DNA from: Chryseobacterium oleae
Lineage (GTDB): Bacteria > Bacteroidota > Bacteroidia > Flavobacteriales > Weeksellaceae
DNA: 64,000 bases
Assembly (NCBI RefSeq): GCF_900115055.1
Contig: NZ_FOVD01000002.1
Coordinates: 496,001 to 560,000 of the forward strand
Reading direction: 5' to 3'
This document shows positions 17,059 through 25,819 of the stretch, piece after piece. The position numbers were made by a program, and so were the translations under genes. The notes beneath the pieces were generated by a model. That model worked only from the letters and a program-made list of their open reading frames with translations. It was not told the origin of the DNA and made no database searches. The first letter of the stretch is position 1. Each line of letters begins with the position of its first letter.

Positions 17059-18084
17059 CTATACGAGAACTCCATTCTTTGAAGCGATAGGTTCTGGAAG
17101 ATCGTCATGTTCTCCAATCATTTGAAGGACATCGATCTCAATGGTCCGGCATATGGAAAGCATCGGAATGTCAAACATCATCCCTTCAAACGGGTTTTCT
17201 GAGTAGTCACCAACGAGTTCCATCACAATGTAGATCCATCCGATAATAACACAGAAAGGAATGCTGATCAATATTCCCCAGTTTCCTAATTTGGCGAATT
17301 CGTTCACCAATCCCAAAGGAAGAAGCATAATGAAGATTACATTAAAAATAAATGCCGTGCTTGCAAACTGTCTGGGTGAAGGGAATTTCTTAATTCTTTC
17401 CGCCTGCCCCTGGTAGTCATAAAACAAATTGAGAGCCTCCTGAAGCTGCATCTGGTTGAAGTCTGTGATATCACCGAAGTTTTTTAATTCGTTCACATCC
17501 TTAGCCTGTTTTGAAATCAGATATGTAGCGAAGTTTTTATATTCCGGTTGAAGATCCAGTTCCTTTTCCGAAAGGTATTTATGGAGGAAAATAGGCGTCC
17601 TTCCATAATCAGGGAATCCGGCTTTAATCAGTCGGTGTCTTCTGATATTAATATCCCCAAAATGTCTTTTCTGAGACATATGCTCCCATTCCGTAGGCAC
17701 TAATAATTGTTCACGGAAAGTATACAGCCATGCAATATGGCGGTATGCAATTTTCTTTTTGATGCTTTCGGTCTCACTGTTGCCTTCACCTGTGGTATTA
17801 AAAGCATACAGCATCGAAACGAAAGAACGGCTGGAATTCACGATTCCGCCCCATATTTTCCGGGCTTCCCACAGTCTGTCGTAAGCCTGATTGTTTTTAA
17901 AACCTACATAAAAAGCTTCTGCAGTACCAATCAGGGCTACCGGGACCCAGGGAATGATCATCCATTTCCATTTAAAAAAGTAAAAAAGGGCTGCCACTAA
18001 AGTACACCAGGCCGTAAGCCAGATTATATGTCCGCCTGCGAGATTGAGAACCTGTTTGTAATTAAAATATTTGGTGGTGATCAT
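17059..18084 (-). CDS. Bestrophin family (UPF0187) ion channel protein
   Basis: 341 aa. The conserved opening (YKQVLNLAGGHIIWLTAWC), the two N-terminal membrane segments, then KNNQAYDRLWEARKIWGGIVNSSRSF are characteristic of bacterial bestrophins, and the C-terminal NPFEGMMFDIPMLSICRTIEIDVLQMIGE completes the family pattern. Bacterial members form pentameric channels, reported as cation-selective in Klebsiella; ion preference here is unknown. It stands alone, convergent with the Lrp gene. Confidence 0.88.
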   Translation of the reverse strand: MITTKYFNYKQVLNLAGGHIIWLTAWCTLVAALFYFFKWKWMIIPWVPVALIGTAEAFYVGFKNNQAYDRLWEARKIWGGIVNSSRSFVSMLYAFNTTGEGNSETESIKKKIAYRHIAWLYTFREQLLVPTEWEHMSQKRHFGDINIRRHRLIKAGFPDYGRTPIFLHKYLSEKELDLQPEYKNFATYLISKQAKDVNELKNFGDITDFNQMQLQEALNLFYDYQGQAERIKKFPSPRQFASTAFIFNVIFIMLLPLGLVNEFAKLGNWGILISIPFCVIIGWIYIVMELVGDYSENPFEGMMFDIPMLSICRTIEIDVLQMIGEHDDLPEPIASKNGVLV

Positions 18085-18162
18085 ATTGTTTCATCAAATT
18101 GGGTGTGCATAAGCAAAAGAAATACCAAAAATAGGGAGGTCTTTTGCTTTAATAAATGTAAT

Positions 18163-18191
18163 AAAAAAAACCTCTAAAAAAATTAGAGGTT
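18163..18191 (-). terminator. Terminator of the 2-oxoacid dehydrogenase gene
   Basis: Minus strand: perfect 9-bp stem AACCTCTAA / TTAGAGGTT and a T8 tract, 22 nt beyond the stop codon. Confidence 0.88.
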
Positions 18192-18213
18192 TCGTATAAT
18201 TAATATGGGATGA

Positions 18214-20286
18214 TTAATATTTCAGCATTTCTTCAATCTTTTTGCTGAGTTTTTCAGCATTAGGAAGCATTTCTTTTTCCAGGATCAAGTTGATAGGAAC
18301 GGCCGGAACATCCAGAGAACCCATAGTCTCTACAGGTGCGTCCAGATATTTGAAACAGTTTTTCGAGATACGGTGGGCAAATGCTTCAGCGAATGAATTA
18401 TTAAGCTGCTCTTCGGTAAGGACGATACATTTTCCGTGAGCTTTCACTCTTTCGAATACAAGCTCTTCATCCAGAGGAATGATGGTTCTCAAATCGATTA
18501 CTTCCACTTTTCCGCTGAAATTCTTCACAGCTTCTTTCGCCCAGTAAACGCCCATTCCATAAGTGACAACCAATAAAGTTCTGCCTTTTTCCGTTTCATT
18601 CTGATCAGCTTCAATGATTACTTTACCTTTTCCAAAAGGAAGGATGTAATCTTCTGCCGGCTCAATAGTTTTAGCATCTTCAGTTCCCGGAACTTTGCTC
18701 CAGTATAAACCTTTATGCTCTAACATGATTACTGGATTCGGATCGTAATAAGCTGCTTTTAATAGACCTTTGAAATCGGCTGCGTTGCTCGGGTAAGCAA
18801 TCTTGATTCCTTTAATGTTAGCTAAGATGCTTTCAACACTTCCACTGTGGTAAGGTCCGCCGCCGCCGTATGCACCGATGGGTACACGAATGATATTGCT
18901 TACAGGGAATTTCCCCTGGCTTAAATAACTTGATTTTGAAATTTCAGTGATCAGCTGGTTGATTCCCGGATAGATGTAATCCGCGAACTGAACTTCTACG
19001 ATAGGTTTCAGTCCTACGGCGCTCATTCCGGCAGTTGATCCGATGATATAAGCTTCCTGGATAGCCGTATTGAAGACTCTTTTGCTTCCGAATTTTTTTC
19101 CTAAAGTCACAGTCTCTCTGAAAACACCTCCGATTCTCTCGCCTACATCCTGTCCGTAAAGAAGAGCTTCAGGATGCTTCCACATCAGCTCCTGAACCGC
19201 ATGAATGGCAGCATCTACCATAACGATTTTTTCACCGCCTGCAGGCTCACGTGTTCCCGTTTCCTCCGTAATTGGAGTAGGAGCGAAAACGTGTTGCATA
19301 ACCGTTTCCGGTTTTGGATCTTCTGCATTTTTAGCTCTTTCAAAAGCTTCTTCAGCTTCCAAACGTGCTTTTTTAGTGATCTGCTTTAATAGATCTTCGT
19401 CAGTTCCTGATTCCAGGAGTTGTTTTCTAAGAATCTCGCCCGGATCTTTAGCTCTATGTTTTGTTAAATCTTCTTCGTCTCTATAGAATTCTCTTCTTAC
19501 TCCTGAAGTATGGTGACCAATAAGTACGGTTTTAGCACAAACAACCAAAGGCTTTCTTTCGTTTCTTACAAAATCTACTGCCTTTTTCATCGCTTCAAAG
19601 CTTTCTACAAAATCAGTTCCGTCTACACGCATTCTGCTAAGACCTGTAAATCCAGCTACGAAATCGTAAGCATCACATGTTCTTGCTTCTTCTTTGGTTA
19701 CGGAAATTCCCCACTCATTATCCTGTACCAGGAATATGATAGGAAGCTGGTGAAGGGCAGCAAACTGTAAAGCTTCACTTACTTCACCTTCCGTTACGGA
19801 ATTGTCTCCAAGACTACAAATCACAACCGGATTGTTTTCAAAAGTCTGTAAATTGAAATCCTGAATATACTTTATCCCTTGTGCAACGCCTGTAGTAGGA
19901 ATGGTCTGCATTCCTGTAGCAGAACTCTGGTGGATGATCTTCGGTTTGTTTTCATCTCTGCTTGAAGGGTGAGAATAATACGATCTTCCTCCTGAAAAAG
20001 GATCTTCAGCTTTTGCCAGCAATTGAAGCATCAGTTCATACGGCTCAAAACCGATTCCCAAAAGAATACTTTCGTCTCTGTAATAAGGAGAAATCCAGTC
20101 TTCTTTTTTTAGCTGATAAGCGGTTGCCAGCTGAATAGCTTCATGGCCTCTTGATGTACTATGAACATATTTACAGATATTTCTGTTTTCTTCATAGATA
20201 TCTGCCATTGCTTTAGCCAGCATCATGTGATTGTACGCTTTTAGCAAAATATCCTGAGAAACTTTTTCGTGAAGTGTATTTTCCAT
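18214..20286 (-). CDS. 2-oxo acid dehydrogenase E1, fused alpha and beta subunits
   Basis: 690 aa from the ATG at 20286; a TTG 27 nt upstream would place the -7 box inside the gene, so the ATG is preferred. The first about 320 residues are an E1-alpha (RGHEAIQLATAYQLK, YYRDES, and the thiamine diphosphate motif GDNSVTEG at 160-167 with NEWGIS). After a linker of about 30 residues the rest is E1-beta (DVGERIGGVFRET, FNTAIQEAYIIGSTAGM, QFADYIYPGINQLI, PYHSGSVE). Alpha and beta are separate proteins in most bacteria; the fusion is found in Bacteroidota. It decarboxylates a branched-chain or related 2-oxo acid and passes the acyl group to lipoyl-E2, which is not in this window. Confidence 0.9.
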   Translation of the reverse strand: MENTLHEKVSQDILLKAYNHMMLAKAMADIYEENRNICKYVHSTSRGHEAIQLATAYQLKKEDWISPYYRDESILLGIGFEPYELMLQLLAKAEDPFSGGRSYYSHPSSRDENKPKIIHQSSATGMQTIPTTGVAQGIKYIQDFNLQTFENNPVVICSLGDNSVTEGEVSEALQFAALHQLPIIFLVQDNEWGISVTKEEARTCDAYDFVAGFTGLSRMRVDGTDFVESFEAMKKAVDFVRNERKPLVVCAKTVLIGHHTSGVRREFYRDEEDLTKHRAKDPGEILRKQLLESGTDEDLLKQITKKARLEAEEAFERAKNAEDPKPETVMQHVFAPTPITEETGTREPAGGEKIVMVDAAIHAVQELMWKHPEALLYGQDVGERIGGVFRETVTLGKKFGSKRVFNTAIQEAYIIGSTAGMSAVGLKPIVEVQFADYIYPGINQLITEISKSSYLSQGKFPVSNIIRVPIGAYGGGGPYHSGSVESILANIKGIKIAYPSNAADFKGLLKAAYYDPNPVIMLEHKGLYWSKVPGTEDAKTIEPAEDYILPFGKGKVIIEADQNETEKGRTLLVVTYGMGVYWAKEAVKNFSGKVEVIDLRTIIPLDEELVFERVKAHGKCIVLTEEQLNNSFAEAFAHRISKNCFKYLDAPVETMGSLDVPAVPINLILEKEMLPNAEKLSKKIEEMLKY

Positions 20287-20292
20287 AGGAAG

Positions 20293-20324
20293 CAAATATA
20301 CACAAAAAAACAAAATACGAACAA
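20293..20324 (-). promoter_or_regulatory. Putative leaderless promoter of the E1 gene
   Basis: Minus strand TTG, 21 nt, TATATTTG. The last G is 7 nt before the A of ATG, so transcription would start at the start codon. Confidence 0.5.
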
Positions 20325-20817
20325 GTGTTAGTGTTTTCTTGAGATTGTTGTGAGTAAGGGCTTGTCCCCTAATTAGTTTTTTAAACAGAGACCTTCAAAA
20401 CGGTGCTGTTTTGAAGGATTTAAGCCCTAAAAAACCGCTTCCAAAAAAATTGAAAACGGCCGGGGAATTAATGAAAAGTTGATTTGTTATATTGATATGC
20501 TTTTGTATTATTATGGCGTAAGACTTGTTACTGGGTTATATTTTCAAACCAAATATAAAAGATGTTATTTCAAACTACAATGAAATATTGTTAAAATTTT
20601 AATTAAAAGTATATTTTGTTGGTAATGATTTATTTTAATTAAGTTTTATCTTGTACTATTGGTGATTTATGTTTGTTTTTAAAGTGAAATTCATTTTTCA
20701 TTTATAAAGCGAATTTTGTGAAAAGTTATTCGCCATTCTGTTGTCTTTTACTGTTGAATTTTTGAAAAAATGAAGTAACTTTACATTCTCTTTTTTTTAT
20801 AAAAGTTAGAAACGTAT
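20325..20817. other. Gene-free gap upstream of dnaE with a nested hairpin
   Basis: About 490 bp without an ORF. The 20356-20428 part can fold into an outer stem AGGGCTT/AAGCCCT (20357-20363 with 20422-20428) enclosing a perfect 10-bp hairpin CCTTCAAAAC/GTTTTGAAGG (20392-20401 with 20408-20417, loop GGTGCT). No T run follows, so it is not a plain terminator. The remainder to 20817 is AT-rich promoter-type sequence. Confidence 0.45.
20754..20783 (+). promoter_or_regulatory. Weak candidate promoter of dnaE
   Basis: TTG, 19 nt, TAACTTTA: one mismatch to the -7 consensus (final A). 35 nt before the ATG. Confidence 0.3.
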
Positions 20818-23800
20818 ATGTATTTAATTTTTGACACAGAAACAACCGGTTTACCTAAGAATTTCAATGCTCCGCTTTCAGACTCTGATAACTGGCCAAG
20901 AATGGTTCAGATCGCGTGGCAGATCCATGATGATGAGGGTAAGTTAATTGAAAATCAGGATTATATTATAAAACCTGAAGGGTACGATATTCCCTTCAAC
21001 GCCGCAAGGATTCACGGGATTACGACCAAGATCGCGAATGAAGAAGGACGTGATCTGCAGGAGATTTTGGAAGAGTTTTCCAAAGTGTTGGACAGGGTAA
21101 GAATTGTTTCCGGACACAATGTAGAGTTCGATTACAATATCGTAGGAGCAGAATTCTTCAGAAAAGATATAAAAGACAATCTTCAGGCTAAACCTAAAGC
21201 TGATACCATGATTCTGGGAACGGATTATTGTAAGCTGGGTGGCGGAAGAGGCGGACGATATAAATCTCCGAAACTGGAGGAGTTGTATGAAAAACTTTAC
21301 GGTCATAAATTTGACGAAGCCCACAACGCAGCGGCCGACGTAAATGCAACAGCCAGAGTTTTCTTCGAAATGATGAGGATAGGTGTGATTTCTTCTGAAG
21401 TACTGAAAATCTCTGAAGATCAGCTTGAGTATTTCAAAAGACTTTATCCGGATCCGATAAAGCCTTTTCCTATTGTTATCAGACGGCAGGTTGCTGATTT
21501 TAACAGCAAGAAAAAACATACAGACTCCCGAAATATTGACGAAGTTGATATCGGGAAATATTTCAATTTCAACAGTCACAGTGTTTTCTCAACATTGATG
21601 GCGACTTCCAGCATTAATGACCTGATTAAAAAGGCGTCTGATGAAAACTTTCCTGCAGTAGGAATGGTAGATATCGGAAACATGATGGGGGCTTTTAAAT
21701 TTGTATCAGCGGTAGAATCTACAAACTCCGACCGTTCAAAAAAGCATAAAGAATTCCTCGCTAAAAAACAGGAAGCTGAAGAAAACGGAACAGAATTTAC
21801 AGAAGAAGAGCCGGTTTCAGAGCCGCTTATTCCGATTGTAGGTTGTGAGTTTTACATCTCAGACCGTTACGAACAGAAGCAGTTTACCAAAGATGATCCG
21901 GACAGAAGAACGCAGATGGTTCTTTTGGCGAAGGATTTTAACGGATATAAAAACCTGGCGAAACTGTCGAGTATTGGATTTTTAAAAGGATTCTATTTCG
22001 GCGTACCGAGGATCAGCAGAGAATTGATTGCTGAATACAAAGAAGGATTGATTGCTGTAACCTCCGGAATTTTGGGAGATATTCCCGATGCAATCCTTAA
22101 TACAGGGGAGCAGAAAGGGGAAGAGCTCTTTAAATGGTGGAAGGAAACTTTCGGGGATGATTTCTATGTGCAGCTTCAGAATCATAAACTACCTGAAGAA
22201 GAGCATTTAAATGAAGTTTTGCTTTATCTGGCCGATAAATATGATACAAAAATTCTTGCCCAGAACGAAACGTTTTATACCCAAAAAGATGATGCCAATA
22301 TCCAGGATATCGTAAGCTGCATCAAGGATGGTGAAAAGCTGACAACTCCGGTAGGAAAAGGCTTCGGAAAACGAAGAGGACTTACCACGGGAGAATATTA
22401 TATCAAGAACAGTGATGAAATAAAAGAAGCATTTCTGGCGTATCCGGATGCTTTTGATGCATATGAAGAATTTCTTGCTAAATTCAGTCCATATACATTA
22501 AAAAGAGACGTTCTCCTTCCTAAATTTGACATTCCGGAAGAGTTCATCCATGCTGAAGATGCTGTGGATGGCGGGAAAAGAGGAGAGATGGCTTATCTGA
22601 CGCATTTGACGTATGAAGGAGCAAGAAAAAGATATGTTGATACCGGAATTACAGATGAAATCAAAGAACGTCTGGACTTTGAACTTGACGTAATTGCCAA
22701 TACCGGTTACCCCGGATATTTCCTTATTGTACAGGATTTCTGTAATGAAGCCCGAAACATGGGAGTTTGGGTAGGACCGGGAAGGGGTTCTGCGGCAGGT
22801 TCTGCGGTAGCGTACTGTATCGGGATTACCAACGTTGACCCTATTAAGTATGATCTCCTTTTTGAGAGATTCCTGAACCCGGAAAGGGTTTCGATGCCCG
22901 ATATTGATATTGACTTTGATGATGAAGGTCGTGACAGGGTGATTAAATGGGTGATCGAAAAATACGGACAGAGTCAGGTGGCGCAGATCATTACCTACTC
23001 CGTTTTAGGAGGTAAATCTGCCATTAAAGATGCGGGAAGGGTACTGGATCTTCCGATTCCTGATACCAATAATATTGCAAAACTGATTCCGCCAAGTCCC
23101 GGAATGAACATCGCAAAAGCTTTGGCTAAATATGATAAGCTGAAGCCTGAAGATCAAATGCTGGTGGATGAAATGAGAATGGTCCTCGATAATCCTGATG
23201 ATCCGCGTTTCGATGTATTGGCGAGTGCCAGGAAAATGGAAGGCTGTATCAGGAATACCGGAATCCACGCCTGTGGGGTGATTATTACTCCCGAGGATGT
23301 AAGTAACCTGGTTCCGATCACCATTGCAGCGAAAGATGCAGATATTCTGGTTTCCCAGTTTGATAACTCGGTGGCGGAAAGTGCCGGACTTCTGAAAATG
23401 GACTTCCTGGGACTTCGTACGCTGACGATCATTAAAGATGCTATGAAACTGGTAAAGCAAAGGCATAATATAGACCTTGATCCGGATGAAATTCCGCTGG
23501 ATGATACAAAAACATACCAGTTGTTTAAAGAAGGTAGAACTGTCGGGATTTTCCAGTATGAAAGCCCCGGAATGCAGAAGTACATGAGAGAGCTTAAGCC
23601 TACGGTTTTTGCCGATCTCATTGCCATGAACGCCTTATACCGTCCGGGACCGATCAAATATATCCCGAACTTTATCAACAGGAAGCACGGGATTGAAGAA
23701 ATTGTTTACGATTTACCGGAGACCGAAGAATATTTAAAAGAAACCTACGGGATTACCGTATACCAGGAGCAGGTAATGCTTTTATCCCAGAAGCTGGCCA

Positions 23801-25485
23801 ACTTTACAAAAGGTGAAGCCGATACGCTGAGAAAGGCGATGGGTAAAAAGCAGATTGATGTTCTGAATAAAATGTACCCGAAATTCATTGAAGGAGGACG
23901 GAAAAACAATCTTAATGAAGAACGTTTAGAAAAAATCTGGAATGACTGGAAAGCCTTTGCAGAATATGCCTTCAACAAATCTCACTCTACATGCTATGCA
24001 ATGATTGCGTATCATACTGCCTATCTGAAAGCTAATTTTCCTGCAGAATATATGGCGAGTGTGATGAGTAATAACATTAACAATACGGACTCTATCACCA
24101 TGTTTATGGAGGATTGCAAGAGTATCGGGGTAGATGTTTTGGGGCCGGATGTGAATGAATCTCAATATAAATTCTCTGTAAACGAAAAAGGTCAGATCCG
24201 TTTCGGTTTGGGAGCAATCAAAGGGATTGGAGAGGGGCCGAGTGAGGCGATTACAAGAGAAAGAGCCAATGGAAGGTTTAAAAATATTTATGATTTCTTC
24301 GAGAGAATTCAGCCTTCCCAAATGAATAAAAGAGTGGCTGAAAGTTTGGTGTTGGCAGGAGCTTTCGATGAACTGGGTTCTTACCACAGAGGTCAGTATT
24401 TCGATATTGATATGGCTGGGAAAACCAATCTGGAAAGATTGATCAGATACGGACAGAGCTTCCAGGAGAGTAAAAACGAAATGGAACACTCTCTTTTTGC
24501 AGACTTTGCCGATGAGGTGCAGATCGAGCAGCCGAAACTGCCGCCTTGCCCGGAATGGCCGAATATGCATAAGCTTAATAAAGAAAAAGAGATCATTGGA
24601 TTCTATCTGTCTGCGCATCCGCTGGATGAATTTAAATATCATTTTCAGTTTATGCAGGGGCAGTTATCTAAGAAGTCTGTCCTGGAAAAAGATGAAGAGG
24701 AAAAGTTGGTGACAGATGAAGTTCCTATTTTGGAAAAAGATTCTCTGGATGAAACGGTGGATCTTATTGAAGTTGTTTCTGATGAATTGTCGATAGGAGA
24801 AGAGGAAGTGATAGAAGAAGTCACGAAAAAAGCCGAACCAAAGGGGAATTTCATGTTCCTGAATCTCGATGAGGTAGATGCTTACAAAGAACAGGCTTTT
24901 GCCAATAAACAGGAAGAGCTATTTGAAGAGAAGAAGAAAGACTGGAAAACACTTCAGAAAGAAAGAGAAAACGGCGGTGGCGGAAAAGAATATACCGTAG
25001 CCGGACTTATTACTGAGTATAGAGTGCAGGATGGCTTCAGAAGCGGTGAGAAAGTCGCTTTTGTAACATTGGAAGATTATTCCGGATCCTATTCTTTCAG
25101 GCTTGGAGACAGGGATTATATGCGTTTGAAAGAAAAGCTGGAAGTTCAGCGATTTGTGATTTTTAAAATAAAATTCGCACAGGTAAAAGACGGAAGGGTT
25201 TTCGTAAATGTAAACGATGTCATAGAGCTTCAGGAAGCTTTTGAAAGGTTTGCAAAAAGCATTTCTCTGGTGATGGATGTCATGGATGTGCGTGCTGAAG
25301 ATCTTGACTTCTTCAGAACTGTTCTCGACAGGAATAAAGGAAATCAGAAACTTAAATTCTATATCAAAAATATTGAGGATGATTCCCAGATAGAAGTTCA
25401 GTCTATGAAACATTCCGTAGATCTGAACGGAGATCTGATTAAGGAAATTCAGCTCCTCAATAAATATGAGTTCTATCTGAATTGA
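20818..25485 (+). CDS. dnaE: DNA polymerase III alpha subunit with fused N-terminal DEDDh exonuclease
   Basis: 1555 aa, against about 1160 in E. coli. Residues 1-185 form an epsilon-like 3'-5' proofreading exonuclease with DTET (6-9), GHNVEFDYN and HNAAADVNAT, the DEDDh pattern. A PHP domain follows from about 250, but its metal ligands are changed: the HxHxHS start is NFNSHS, TDHGNM is VDIGNM and the late Asp-His-Tyr is ETFY. The polymerase core has the catalytic PDIDIDFD (694-701), GRGSAAGS and FNKSHS, then tandem HhH and an OB fold near 1392 (YTVAGLITEYRVQDGF). An acidic linker occupies about 1285-1350. It is the replicative polymerase; proofreading is supplied in cis. Monocistronic with a terminator. 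Confidence 0.96.
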   Translation: MYLIFDTETTGLPKNFNAPLSDSDNWPRMVQIAWQIHDDEGKLIENQDYIIKPEGYDIPFNAARIHGITTKIANEEGRDLQEILEEFSKVLDRVRIVSGHNVEFDYNIVGAEFFRKDIKDNLQAKPKADTMILGTDYCKLGGGRGGRYKSPKLEELYEKLYGHKFDEAHNAAADVNATARVFFEMMRIGVISSEVLKISEDQLEYFKRLYPDPIKPFPIVIRRQVADFNSKKKHTDSRNIDEVDIGKYFNFNSHSVFSTLMATSSINDLIKKASDENFPAVGMVDIGNMMGAFKFVSAVESTNSDRSKKHKEFLAKKQEAEENGTEFTEEEPVSEPLIPIVGCEFYISDRYEQKQFTKDDPDRRTQMVLLAKDFNGYKNLAKLSSIGFLKGFYFGVPRISRELIAEYKEGLIAVTSGILGDIPDAILNTGEQKGEELFKWWKETFGDDFYVQLQNHKLPEEEHLNEVLLYLADKYDTKILAQNETFYTQKDDANIQDIVSCIKDGEKLTTPVGKGFGKRRGLTTGEYYIKNSDEIKEAFLAYPDAFDAYEEFLAKFSPYTLKRDVLLPKFDIPEEFIHAEDAVDGGKRGEMAYLTHLTYEGARKRYVDTGITDEIKERLDFELDVIANTGYPGYFLIVQDFCNEARNMGVWVGPGRGSAAGSAVAYCIGITNVDPIKYDLLFERFLNPERVSMPDIDIDFDDEGRDRVIKWVIEKYGQSQVAQIITYSVLGGKSAIKDAGRVLDLPIPDTNNIAKLIPPSPGMNIAKALAKYDKLKPEDQMLVDEMRMVLDNPDDPRFDVLASARKMEGCIRNTGIHACGVIITPEDVSNLVPITIAAKDADILVSQFDNSVAESAGLLKMDFLGLRTLTIIKDAMKLVKQRHNIDLDPDEIPLDDTKTYQLFKEGRTVGIFQYESPGMQKYMRELKPTVFADLIAMNALYRPGPIKYIPNFINRKHGIEEIVYDLPETEEYLKETYGITVYQEQVMLLSQKLANFTKGEADTLRKAMGKKQIDVLNKMYPKFIEGGRKNNLNEERLEKIWNDWKAFAEYAFNKSHSTCYAMIAYHTAYLKANFPAEYMASVMSNNINNTDSITMFMEDCKSIGVDVLGPDVNESQYKFSVNEKGQIRFGLGAIKGIGEGPSEAITRERANGRFKNIYDFFERIQPSQMNKRVAESLVLAGAFDELGSYHRGQYFDIDMAGKTNLERLIRYGQSFQESKNEMEHSLFADFADEVQIEQPKLPPCPEWPNMHKLNKEKEIIGFYLSAHPLDEFKYHFQFMQGQLSKKSVLEKDEEEKLVTDEVPILEKDSLDETVDLIEVVSDELSIGEEEVIEEVTKKAEPKGNFMFLNLDEVDAYKEQAFANKQEELFEEKKKDWKTLQKERENGGGGKEYTVAGLITEYRVQDGFRSGEKVAFVTLEDYSGSYSFRLGDRDYMRLKEKLEVQRFVIFKIKFAQVKDGRVFVNVNDVIELQEAFERFAKSISLVMDVMDVRAEDLDFFRTVLDRNKGNQKLKFYIKNIEDDSQIEVQSMKHSVDLNGDLIKEIQLLNKYEFYLN

Positions 25486-25508
25486 TCATAGGGGATGATA
25501 AAAAATAT

Positions 25509-25537
25509 AAAAGCGGCATTTTGTCGCTTTTTTTGTT
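25509..25537 (+). terminator. Terminator of dnaE
   Basis: AAAGCG-GCA / TG-CGCTTT stem-loop followed by a T7 tract, 24 nt past the stop. Confidence 0.8.
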
Positions 25538-25819
25538 TTTTAAATTGAAAATGAGGGCAATAGATTTGAAAAATTATTTTATGTTAACTTAATATTTTTC
25601 CTTTTTAAGTGATTTTAATTTTTGACGTAAAATATTGATAGTCAGTATTGTTTAATTTATCTTCTGATTGTGAATTTTAAGTTAAAATTAAACAAATATT
25701 TAATTTTGTTTAAAAATTTAACTTATTTATGTTATTTGATTTAATGTTTTATGTTAATTTTTGATTCATTATTGAATATTTAAGTACATTTACAACCCTA
25801 ATTTTTATTTTTACTATTT
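25538..25819 (+). other. AT-rich leader region of the T9SS type-A cluster
   Basis: 282 bp with no ORF. The best promoter candidate is TTTG (25760-25763), 21 nt, TACATTTA (25785-25792), one mismatch from consensus, 28 nt before the ATG. Confidence 0.4.
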
